Shown here piece by piece: positions 8,011 through 15,495 of a stretch of 64,000 nucleotides of DNA. The position numbers were made by a program, and so were the translations under genes. The DNA is taken from NCBI RefSeq assembly GCF_014650595.1, contig NZ_BMVG01000020.1:1-64000 (forward strand), read 5' to 3'. Origin of the DNA: Streptomyces alanosinicus (GTDB lineage: Bacteria > Actinomycetota > Actinomycetes > Streptomycetales > Streptomycetaceae). The notes below the pieces were generated by a model. It had not been told where the DNA came from and did not search any database. It saw only the letters and a list, made by a program, of their open reading frames with translations. The number at the start of each line of letters is the position of its first letter. Position 1 is the first letter of the stretch.

Positions 8011-9711
8011 ATGGACTGTAGGGACTATTACGATCTCGGCGCCCACGGCCGCACCGTGACGACGTCCTCCGCCGAGGCCCAGCTGTGGTTCGACCGCGGG
8101 CTGAACTGGACGTACGCCTTCAACCACGAGGAAGCCGTCTCCTGCTTCGAAGCCGCCGCCGCGGCCGACCCCGACTGCGCCATGGCGCACTGGGGCATCG
8201 CGTACGCGCTCGGTCCCAACTACAACAAGCCGTGGGAGTTCTTCGACGAGCGGGATCTCTCCCACACCCTCGAACGCACCCACGCCGCGGTGGAACGCGC
8301 CCAGGAGAAGGCGCGGGCCGGTGCCACACCCGTCGAACAAGCCCTGATCGCCGCGCTGCGTGCCCGTTATCCGCAGAAGGAGGCCGTCGAGGACTGCTCC
8401 GTGTGGAACGCGCCGTACGCCGACAGCATGCGCGCCGTGTACGAACTCGCGCCCGGCGATCTCGACATCGCCACCCTCTACACCGACGCGCTGATGAACC
8501 TCACTCCCTGGCGGCTGTGGAATCTGAAGACCGGTCAGCCGGCCGAAGGCGCCCGCACGCTCCAGGCCGAGGCTGTCCTCGACCGGGCGCTCGCCACCGA
8601 TGCCGGGGCGCGGCATCCCGGCATCCTGCACCTGTACATCCACCTCATGGAGATGTCCCCGACCCCCGAGGCCGCCCTGTCCGTCGCCGAGCGGCTGCGG
8701 GACCTGGTGCCCGACGCCGGCCACCTGCAGCACATGCCCTCACACATCGAGGTGCTCTGCGGCGACTACCGCCGCGTCGTGTCGGACAACAGCGCCGCGA
8801 TCGCCGCCGACGAGAAGTTCCACGCACGGGCCGGGGCCATGAACTTCTACACGCTCTACCGGTCGCACAACCACCATTTCAAGATCTACGGTGCGATGTT
8901 CCTCGGCCGGTCCCGGACCGCTCTGGAGGCCGCCGCCCAGCTGGAGGCGTCGATCCCGGACGAACTGCTGCGGGTGCAGAGCCCGCCCATGGCGGACTGG
9001 CTCGAAGGCTTCCTCGCCATGCGGGTCCATGTGCTGATCCGCTTCGGCCGCTGGAGCGACATCCTGCATCTGCCGATGCCCGACGACCCGGAGCTGCACA
9101 GCGTGAGCACGGCGATGCTGCGCTACGCCCGCGGTGTCGCGCTCTCGGCGACCGGCCGTATCGCCGAGGCCGAGGCCGAACGCCGGCTGTTCGGCGAGGC
9201 CATGGCCCGGGTGCAGGCCACGCGCATGCTGTTCAACAACACCTGTGCCGACATCCTGGCGATCGCGTCGGCGATGCTCGACGGTGAACTGGCCTACCGC
9301 AAGGGCGAGTTCGAAGCCGCCTTCGCCGCGCTCGAACGGTCGGTCGACTTGTGCGACAACCTCCCCTACGACGAGCCATGGGGGTGGATGCAGCCCACCC
9401 GGCACGCATACGGCGCCCTGCTGCTGGAGCGGGGGCGCGTCGCGGAGGCCGAGGCGGTCTACCGGGCCGACCTGGGACTCGACGACAGCCTTCCGCGGGC
9501 GTTGCAGCACCCCGGCAATGTCTGGGCCCTGCACGGGTTGCACGAGTGTCTGATCCGGCTGGGCAGGGCGGGGGAGGCGCGGATCGTGGCCCAGCAGCTG
9601 AAGATCGCCGCCGCGCTGGCGGACGTGCCCGTCGAGGCCTCCTGCTTCTGCCGCCTGGACTCCGTGCCGGACGGCGCCGGCGCAGGGGGGTGCTGCGGCA
9701 CGGAACACTGA
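8011..9711 (+). CDS. Tetratricopeptide-repeat protein
   Basis: The 566-residue protein opens with MDCRDYYDLGAHGRTVTTSSAEAQLWFDRG and continues AFNHEEAVSCFEAAAAADPDCAMAHWGIAYA, a clear TPR helix pair. Further helical repeats run through the chain, with weak TPR-like periodicity. HNHHFKIYGAMFLG near residue 290 and ASCFCRLDS and CCGTEH at the C-terminus add several Cys and His, so a metal site is possible. Proteins of this length are widespread in bacteria as uncharacterised TPR proteins and probably act as interaction scaffolds in the cytoplasm. The ATG at 8011 is chosen because the conserved part begins there; the ribosome binding site is weak. An upstream GTG at 7882 has a better GGAGAGG site and cannot be excluded. 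Confidence 0.75.
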   Translation: MDCRDYYDLGAHGRTVTTSSAEAQLWFDRGLNWTYAFNHEEAVSCFEAAAAADPDCAMAHWGIAYALGPNYNKPWEFFDERDLSHTLERTHAAVERAQEKARAGATPVEQALIAALRARYPQKEAVEDCSVWNAPYADSMRAVYELAPGDLDIATLYTDALMNLTPWRLWNLKTGQPAEGARTLQAEAVLDRALATDAGARHPGILHLYIHLMEMSPTPEAALSVAERLRDLVPDAGHLQHMPSHIEVLCGDYRRVVSDNSAAIAADEKFHARAGAMNFYTLYRSHNHHFKIYGAMFLGRSRTALEAAAQLEASIPDELLRVQSPPMADWLEGFLAMRVHVLIRFGRWSDILHLPMPDDPELHSVSTAMLRYARGVALSATGRIAEAEAERRLFGEAMARVQATRMLFNNTCADILAIASAMLDGELAYRKGEFEAAFAALERSVDLCDNLPYDEPWGWMQPTRHAYGALLLERGRVAEAEAVYRADLGLDDSLPRALQHPGNVWALHGLHECLIRLGRAGEARIVAQQLKIAAALADVPVEASCFCRLDSVPDGAGAGGCCGTEH

Positions 9712-9736
9712 GCGCGTTGCCGAATGAGGTGGCCTG

Positions 9737-10462
9737 TCAGAGCAGGCCGAGGTCGTCGAGTTCCTTGAACAGGTCGGCGCGTGTGCCGTCGGAGCGCGGC
9801 TGCGGGGTGCTGCCGGTCGCCGCGCGGGAGGCAGCACCACCCGTGCCGGCCCGTGCGCGCCGGTCTCGGAAGAGCCAGGCCCCGACCAGGCCCCCGAGCA
9901 GTCCGCCGAGGTGTCCGAGCCAGCTCACTCCGGGCGTGCCGGGCACGGCCACGGTGAGCAGGTAGGCGAAGGAGGCGCCCATGACGACGCCGACCAGCGT
10001 GTCGATCAGGTGCCGGTCGAAGAGTCCGCGTACGACGACGTAACCGAAGTACCCGAAGATCAGGCCGCTGGCGCCGACCGTCCCCACATCGCCTCGCTCG
10101 AAGAGCCAGACCATGGCGCCACTGCTCACCGCGATCAGCACGCTCAGCCCGAGGAACCGCACCACTCCTCGGTAGGCGGCGAGGAAACCGAAGACGAACA
10201 GGGGGCCGGAGTTGCTCTCGATGTGCGCCCAGCTCCAGTGCAGCAGAGGCGCCACGAGGATGTCGGGCAGCGTGAAGATGTCGCCGGACACCACCGCGTA
10301 GTCCCGCGAGAGGGCGTAGTGGTCGGCGTAGTTGGCAAGCTGCACGAGCCAGACGACGGCGAGCAGTGCGAACATCACGAAGAACGCCTTCCGCGCTTCC
10401 GCGATCATCTGCTCGGGACTGACCGACACCCCGTCGCCCCGATTCTGGTCCGGCGAACTCAT
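9737..10462 (-). CDS. Rhomboid-family intramembrane serine protease
   Basis: The 241-residue polytopic membrane protein has about six hydrophobic segments. Family motifs are all present. HWSWAHIESN at residues 75-84 is the HxxxN loop. GASGLIFGYFG at 130-140 carries the catalytic Ser132 (GxSG). WLGHLGGLLGG at 181-191 carries the catalytic His184. It should cleave transmembrane substrates within the membrane; the substrate is unknown. The ATG at 10462 sits seven bases behind a strong GGAGGGGGA site, so longer upstream frames are not needed. The C-terminal tail (about 40 residues) is cytoplasmic and basic then acidic. It stands alone, divergent from the GntR regulator. Confidence 0.85.
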   Translation of the reverse strand: MSSPDQNRGDGVSVSPEQMIAEARKAFFVMFALLAVVWLVQLANYADHYALSRDYAVVSGDIFTLPDILVAPLLHWSWAHIESNSGPLFVFGFLAAYRGVVRFLGLSVLIAVSSGAMVWLFERGDVGTVGASGLIFGYFGYVVVRGLFDRHLIDTLVGVVMGASFAYLLTVAVPGTPGVSWLGHLGGLLGGLVGAWLFRDRRARAGTGGAASRAATGSTPQPRSDGTRADLFKELDDLGLL

Positions 10463-10603
10463 GGCAGGCTCCCCCTCCACCGGATTCCGCGTCCCGCTAC
10501 GGCGCACTCTACGACAGCTCGGCCCACCGCCCAGACACACCGAGTCTCTTGTCCGCCGTTCCTTGTCCGCCGTTCTTCTCCGTCCCGCCCGCACCTGGTT
10601 GGA

Positions 10604-10641
10604 AACTTGTAGGTACAGGTTGTAGCTTGTACCTACAAGTT
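10604..10641. promoter_or_regulatory. Nested palindromic operator for the GntR regulator
   Basis: Two perfect 14-base arms, AACTTGTAGGTACA at 10604-10617 and its reverse complement at 10628-10641, flank a 10-base spacer. Each arm itself contains a small palindrome TGTAnnTACA (10608-10617 and 10628-10637), with centres 20 bp apart, two helical turns. The site lies 11 bases before the GntR start codon, just upstream of the GGAGGTGGG ribosome binding site. It therefore probably overlaps the promoter or transcript start. This geometry suits two dimers of a HutC-type regulator binding cooperatively, and autoregulation is the natural inference. Confidence 0.85.
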
Positions 10642-10652
10642 GTGGAGGTGGG

Positions 10653-11414
10653 ATGACAGACCAGAGTGATGCCCTCTATCTGGACGTGGTGGTCCGGCTG
10701 CGCCAGGCGATCGCCGACGGGGTGTACCCGCCGGGGTCGCGGCTGCCGTCGGAGCATGTCCTGGCTCAGGAGTACGGCGTGTCCCGCAACACGGTGCGTC
10801 GTGCCCTGGAGGTCCTGCGCGAGGACGGTCTGATGGCCTCGCAGCAGGGTGCGCGCCGCACGGTGCTCGCCCTGCCCAGACTGCAGAGCTTCGGGGAACT
10901 GCGGTCGTTCTCACGCTGGGCCCGTTCGATCGGGGAGGTCCCGTCGGGGCGTGTCGATGTGCTTGAGCGCCGGCCCGCCGATCTGGCCGAGGCGCACGCG
11001 CTCGGACTGGAGCCCGGCGATCCGGTGGTCCGCCTGGTGCGCGTCAGGCTGCTGACCGGTGTCCCGGTGATGATCGAGCGCACGGTGTATCCGGAGCGGG
11101 TCGGGGCGCTGTTCGCCTTCGTCGACCTGGAGCGTGAGTCGATCTGCGAACGGCTGGAGGAGCACGGGATCGTCTTCGCGCACGCCGAGCACACCATCGA
11201 CGCGGTCAGCGCCGACGCCGAGGACGCCCGGCTGCTGGAGATCGAGGCCGGCACCGCACTGCTGCGCGAGCGGCGGCGGTCCACCGATCACCAGGGCCGG
11301 CCACTGGAGTGGTCGCAGGACCGCTACGTCGGCGACGCCGTCGCCTTCACCATCCGCAACTCCGTCGCGGCCTCCCCCCTTGTCCGCGACCGGCCCCCTG
11401 CGACAGGAAAGTGA
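10653..11414 (+). CDS. GntR/HutC-family transcriptional regulator (UTRA domain)
   Basis: The 253-residue protein has an N-terminal winged helix (residues 8-75, with GSRLPSEHVLAQEYGVSRNTVRRALEVL). A UTRA effector domain covers about 90-240, including VVRLVRVRLLTGVPVMIERTVYP and ERRRSTDHQGRPLEWSQDRY. UTRA regulators sense small metabolites. PhnF, a phosphonate/phosphate-responsive repressor, is one. The gene is directly coupled to the oxygenase fusion downstream by a GTGA overlap, so it most likely represses that operon until the phosphonate substrate is present. The ATG start follows GGAGGTGGG closely, and the palindrome at 10604-10641 is its likely operator. Family assignment is firm; the effector is inferred. 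Confidence 0.9.
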   Translation: MTDQSDALYLDVVVRLRQAIADGVYPPGSRLPSEHVLAQEYGVSRNTVRRALEVLREDGLMASQQGARRTVLALPRLQSFGELRSFSRWARSIGEVPSGRVDVLERRPADLAEAHALGLEPGDPVVRLVRVRLLTGVPVMIERTVYPERVGALFAFVDLERESICERLEEHGIVFAHAEHTIDAVSADAEDARLLEIEAGTALLRERRRSTDHQGRPLEWSQDRYVGDAVAFTIRNSVAASPLVRDRPPATGK

Positions 11415-13063
11415 CCAGCACCGTGCAGACCGAACTGATCCGCCAGGACGGGACGCGTTTCCCCGCCCTGTGGCTCCGCGACAACTGCCCGTGCGGCTCG
11501 TGCCAGATACCGGGCAGCGGCCAGAAGCTCTTCGACATCACCGACCTGGCACCCGACATCGAGATCGCGCGGGCGGAGGAGGACGCCGACGGCGTGCGGG
11601 TCGTCTTCGCCCCGGACGGGCACCGCTCGCGCTTCACCCACACATGGCTGGAGACCCACCGGCCCGGCCCGGCGCCTGCCTACGACGACCGGACCGAGGA
11701 CGCCAAGACGCTCTGGGTCGCCGCGGACCTCCAGGGCACCGTGCCCACCGGAGTCTGGCCGGCCTTCGCGGATGATCCCGCCGAACGCGCGCGCTGTCTT
11801 CAGGCGCTGCTGACCCAGGGCTTCGTCATCCTCCACGGCGTGCCCCTCGCGGACCGTGCCGTGCTGGACGTGGCGAGATCGTTCGGCTACGTGCGCGAGA
11901 CCAATTACGGCGAGCTGTTCGAGGTGCGTGTCGAGGAGAATCCGGCGAACCTGGCGTTCAGCTCCCGGCCGATCCTGCCCCACACCGACAACCCCTACCG
12001 GGACCCGCTCCCGACCATCCAACTGCTGCACTGCCTGACCAATGCGGCGGCCGGCGGCGACTCCGGCCTCGTGGACGGCTACCAGGCGGCCGCCACGCTG
12101 CGCCGCGAGCAGCCGGAAGCCTTCGACCTGCTCACCCGCACCCCCGTGACCTTCCGCTACGCCGATTCCGGCGCGGACCTGAGCACGAGCGCCCCGCTGA
12201 TCGGACTCGATCCACTCGGCCGGATCAAGCAGATCCGGTTCAACAACCGCTCGATGCGGCCGATCGCCCTGGAGCCGGACCGGATCCCCGCGTTCTACGA
12301 GGCCTACCGCGCCTTCGCCGAACTGCTCTACCGCCCCGCCGCACAGCTGGGCTTCCGGCTCGAACCCGGCGACTGCGTGATCTTCGACAACACCCGGATC
12401 CTGCACGCCCGCTCCGGATTCACCGCCGACGGCGCCCGCCACCTGCAGGGCTGCTACGCCGACCTCGACGCCGCCGCCAGCGAACTGGCCGTCCTGCGCC
12501 GCACCCTCGACATCATCGACCAGCTCGAACGGCTCTTCAACGACGAGGGCGGCAGCGAGTACCTCGGCGAGCCGGTCACCCAAGCCGCGCACATGCTGCA
12601 GACCGCCGCACACGCCGAGGCCGCAGGCGCCCCCGACGCCCTCGTCGCGGCGGCTCTGCTGCACGACATCGGTCACTTCACCGGTCACATCAGCGGCCAC
12701 CAGCTCATGACCGGCACCGACAACCGGCACAGCCACACCGGCGCCGACTGGCTCGCCACCTGGTTCCCGCCGGACGTGACCGAACCCATCCGCCTGCACG
12801 TCGCGGCCAAACGCTATCTGTGCGCCGTGGAACCCGACTACCGCCAGCGCCTCTCGTCAGCCTCCCTCTACACCCTCGACGTGCAGGGCGGCCCCATGTC
12901 GGCGACCGAAGCCGACCAGTTCGCCGCCCTGCCCCACGCCCAGCAGGCCACAGCCCTCAGACGCTGGGACGAGGCAGCCAAGGACCCGCAAGCCGCCGTG
13001 CCCCCCTTCGCGCGCTACCGCCCACTCCTGACGCGGTTGCTGCACACATCGCCGGACGCCTGA
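11411..13063 (+). CDS. Fused 2-oxoglutarate oxygenase / HD-domain oxygenase (TmpA-TmpB-like)
   Basis: The 550-residue protein joins two enzymes. Residues 1-85 match the zinc-binding N-terminal domain of gamma-butyrobetaine hydroxylases (Cys26, Cys28, Cys31, His77). Residues 100-360 are an Fe(II)/2-oxoglutarate oxygenase with His191-x-Asp193, distal His332 and Arg334. Residues 378-545 are an HD oxygenase of the PhnZ/TmpB kind: YLGEPV at 384-389, His394, His418-Asp419, His442, His463, AAKRYL, and RRWDE with Asp520 as likely last ligand. In known pathways TmpA hydroxylates 2-(trimethylammonio)ethylphosphonate and TmpB cleaves the C-P bond, giving glycine betaine and phosphate; separate PhnY/PhnZ do this for 2-aminoethylphosphonate. 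The butyrobetaine-type head favours the trimethylammonium substrate. Start GTG 11411 overlaps the regulator stop; GTG 11423 is an alternative. Confidence 0.82.
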   Translation: MTSTVQTELIRQDGTRFPALWLRDNCPCGSCQIPGSGQKLFDITDLAPDIEIARAEEDADGVRVVFAPDGHRSRFTHTWLETHRPGPAPAYDDRTEDAKTLWVAADLQGTVPTGVWPAFADDPAERARCLQALLTQGFVILHGVPLADRAVLDVARSFGYVRETNYGELFEVRVEENPANLAFSSRPILPHTDNPYRDPLPTIQLLHCLTNAAAGGDSGLVDGYQAAATLRREQPEAFDLLTRTPVTFRYADSGADLSTSAPLIGLDPLGRIKQIRFNNRSMRPIALEPDRIPAFYEAYRAFAELLYRPAAQLGFRLEPGDCVIFDNTRILHARSGFTADGARHLQGCYADLDAAASELAVLRRTLDIIDQLERLFNDEGGSEYLGEPVTQAAHMLQTAAHAEAAGAPDALVAAALLHDIGHFTGHISGHQLMTGTDNRHSHTGADWLATWFPPDVTEPIRLHVAAKRYLCAVEPDYRQRLSSASLYTLDVQGGPMSATEADQFAALPHAQQATALRRWDEAAKDPQAAVPPFARYRPLLTRLLHTSPDA

Positions 13064-13106
13064 GGGGACCGCCCTGCCGGCAGCGGCCGGGGCCTGGCAT
13101 GCTCAG

Positions 13107-13934
13107 GTGATGCAGAAGCCGGCCCCTGACGCTCCCCGCTCGCCCGACACGGCTGTGTCCCCGGACGCTCCGGCCGGCATACGTGTCCCGCTGCTGACCC
13201 AGCAGTGGCTGGATCTGACCTTCATCCACTGGGCCGTCGAACCGGCCACGGTGGCACCGCTGTTGCCGTCCGGAACAGTCCCCGATGTCCATGAGGGACG
13301 TACGTACGTCGGACTCGTGGCCTTCCGCATGCACAAGGTCGGATGGTTCCGGCTGCCCGGGGTGCCCTACCTCGGTTCGTTCCCGGAGACCAACGTCCGC
13401 CTCTACTCGGTGGACGCGCAGGGCCGCCGTGGTGTCGTCTTCCGGTCGATGGACGCCTCACGTCTGATCCCTGTGGTGATGGGACGGGCCGGCTTCCGCC
13501 TTCCCTACCTGTGGTCCCGTATGGCTGTGCGCGTCGCCGGTGACACCGTGGCCTATGCCAGCTCGCGCCGCTGGCCCGGCGGACGCGGCGCGTACAGCCG
13601 CATCAGCGTGCGCACAGGAGAACGCATCGACGAACCAAACGAGTTGGAGCACTTTCTCACGGCCCGCTGGGGCATGCACAACGCCTTCGTCGGCGGGACG
13701 GCGTACCTGCCCAACCACCACCCTCGCTGGCCCCTGTACCGTGCCGAGCTCATCACCTGCGAGGAGAACCTGCTCACCGCGGCCGGCCTGCCCGCGCCGA
13801 GCACCGCGCCGGTCAGTGTCCTGTACTCACCAGGCGTCCCCGTCCGCCTCGGCCGCCCCGTACGCCCTACCACCGTCACCGGCGGTGCCCCGGCTGTCCA
13901 CCGGCTGCCCCGTGGTCGTGGGCGAGCCGGGTGA
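13107..13934 (+). CDS. DUF2071 family protein (YqjF-like)
   Basis: The 275-residue protein matches the DUF2071 pattern. A lead segment LTQQWLDLTFIHWAVEPATVAPLLPSG is followed by YVGLVAFRMHKV, then LGSFPETNVRLYSVD and GVVFRSMDASRLIPV. It closes with FLTARWGMHNA. The family has a beta-barrel fold of unknown biochemical role, and members often accompany redox or stress genes. It starts at GTG 13107 (or ATG 13110) 43 bases after the oxygenase fusion and may share its transcript. A link to phosphonate metabolism would be guesswork. Its 3' end overlaps the convergent AMP-ligase gene by 59 bases, which is unusual, and the last 20 residues are arginine-rich and probably dispensable. Confidence 0.8.
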   Translation: MMQKPAPDAPRSPDTAVSPDAPAGIRVPLLTQQWLDLTFIHWAVEPATVAPLLPSGTVPDVHEGRTYVGLVAFRMHKVGWFRLPGVPYLGSFPETNVRLYSVDAQGRRGVVFRSMDASRLIPVVMGRAGFRLPYLWSRMAVRVAGDTVAYASSRRWPGGRGAYSRISVRTGERIDEPNELEHFLTARWGMHNAFVGGTAYLPNHHPRWPLYRAELITCEENLLTAAGLPAPSTAPVSVLYSPGVPVRLGRPVRPTTVTGGAPAVHRLPRGRGRAG

Positions 13935-15495
13935 GGGTGGAGCGGCAGATCTTTCCGGTGGGGCCCAGCGGCATCTCGGGTACCCGCAGCAGCAGTTCGG
14001 GCAGTTTGCGGCGTTCCAGCCCGCACTCGGCCTCCAGGAAGCCGGTGAGTTCCTCCAGGGTGACGGGCAGGGCGTCCGGCACCTCGCGCACGCAGGCGCA
14101 CAGCCGTTCACCCAGGTCGTCGTCCGGTACGCCGACGCAGACGACCTCGGCCACCGACGGATGGTCCGTGAGCGCCTGCTCCACCTCGGCGGGGCTGATG
14201 TTGTAACCGCCGCGCACGACGATCTGCTTGAGGCGTCCGAGCACATGGAGCCGGCCCTGCGGATCCAGGCGGCCGCGGTCACCGGTGCGGACCCAGCCGT
14301 CCGGGGTGCGGTACCGCGCGTCGAGGTCGGGCGCCGCCACGTAACACAGGGGTGTCATCGGGCCGCGCGCGCGGATCTCGCCGGTACGGTCGCTGATGCG
14401 GATGTCCACGACGGCGGGGTCGGGCAGACCGGTGCCCGTCTGCGGGGACCGCCCGGTGGCGGCCGTATGGCAGTTGACGCCGTCGGAGGAGCCGTAGACG
14501 GTGATGACCCGGCGCCCGAAGCGCCGTTCGCAGGCCGCGGCCGTGGCGTCGGGCAGTGCCGCTCCGCTGGAGACCACGGCGCGCAGTCCGCTCAGGTCCT
14601 CGTCCGGGACAGGGGGCAGTTCGGCGAGTCGCCGCAGCATCGTGGGTACCCCGAAGACGTGTGTCGGCCGGTGCAGGCTGATCATCCGCAGGGCGTCGTA
14701 CGGGTCGAACGTGTCCTGGAGAAGCAGGGTGCCGCCCAGGGCGGCGACCGTCACACAGGTGCCCAGAGAGCCGAAGGAGGAGGCGAGCGGAACGAGGACG
14801 AGGCTGCGCATCCCGCCCGGGTCGCCGTCGGCCAGGGCGCGCACGTAGTTGGCGCGGCCGCCGGCCATCGCGTTGTGGGAATAGGCGACCATCTTGGGCT
14901 CGGCCTCCGAGCCGGAGGACACCAGGATGCGCGCCGGTGCCTCCGGGTCGGCCGGCCGCGGTGCGAAGGGCCGCCGCGCGGGGGCGGCGAGGGAGTGTCC
15001 CGCCGGGTGCGTCGGCTCGCCCCAGCCGAACACCGCGTCGAGGTGCGGAAGGCAGGTGTCCGGCAACGCGTCCGACGCCTGCTCGACGATGACCGCGCGG
15101 GCCCGGGAACGGCCGAGGAGGCTTGCCGGGCCACGGCTGCCGTGCCCGGGTGGATAGGGCAGGGCGACGGCGCCGAGCGCCGCCACGGCCAGTTCCGCCG
15201 TCACCGCCCGCCGCCCGTTGGGCAGCCGGACGGCGATGATGTCCCGCGCGCCCAGGCCGCTCTCGGCCAGCCGGGCGGCGATGTGCCGTACGTCGGCGTC
15301 GAGCCGGGCGTAGTCGACGGCGCCCGCCGAGTCGATGACGGCCGTACGGGCGGGGTGGGCCCGCACCTGCTCGGAGAAGAGCGTGTAGAGGTCGCGGTCG
15401 GGGCAGTGTCCCCGCGCGACCCAGGAGCGGCGGAGCGCGACGGGCACCAGGTCCCGGATCTCGACACCGGCGGACGAGGTCCACACGCGGGTCAT
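13876..15495 (-). CDS. AMP-dependent ligase (acyl-CoA synthetase family), operon gene 6
   Basis: The 539-residue enzyme of the ANL superfamily should activate a carboxylic acid as acyl-adenylate and transfer it to CoA or a carrier. The phosphate loop at residues 193-201 is SSGSEAEPK instead of the usual (T/S)SGTTGxPK. VYGSSDG (A5-like), GWVRTGDRG (A7-like), LGRLKQIVVRGGYNISPAEVE (A8-like) and the terminal catalytic lysine in GPTGK (A10) are all present. The substrate cannot be read from the sequence. It is the last gene of a six-gene operon, and its ATG overlaps the preceding stop (ATGA at 15492-15495). With another ligase and a CoA-transferase in the same operon, thioester chemistry is clearly central. 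The altered A3 loop is worth noting. Confidence 0.82.
   Translation of the reverse strand: MTRVWTSSAGVEIRDLVPVALRRSWVARGHCPDRDLYTLFSEQVRAHPARTAVIDSAGAVDYARLDADVRHIAARLAESGLGARDIIAVRLPNGRRAVTAELAVAALGAVALPYPPGHGSRGPASLLGRSRARAVIVEQASDALPDTCLPHLDAVFGWGEPTHPAGHSLAAPARRPFAPRPADPEAPARILVSSGSEAEPKMVAYSHNAMAGGRANYVRALADGDPGGMRSLVLVPLASSFGSLGTCVTVAALGGTLLLQDTFDPYDALRMISLHRPTHVFGVPTMLRRLAELPPVPDEDLSGLRAVVSSGAALPDATAAACERRFGRRVITVYGSSDGVNCHTAATGRSPQTGTGLPDPAVVDIRISDRTGEIRARGPMTPLCYVAAPDLDARYRTPDGWVRTGDRGRLDPQGRLHVLGRLKQIVVRGGYNISPAEVEQALTDHPSVAEVVCVGVPDDDLGERLCACVREVPDALPVTLEELTGFLEAECGLERRKLPELLLRVPEMPLGPTGKICRSTLTRLAHDHGAAGGQPGHRR

Noticed and set aside
10653..13063. A phosphonate biosynthesis cluster
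   Set aside because: No PEP mutase or phosphonopyruvate decarboxylase is present; the enzymes are of catabolic type.
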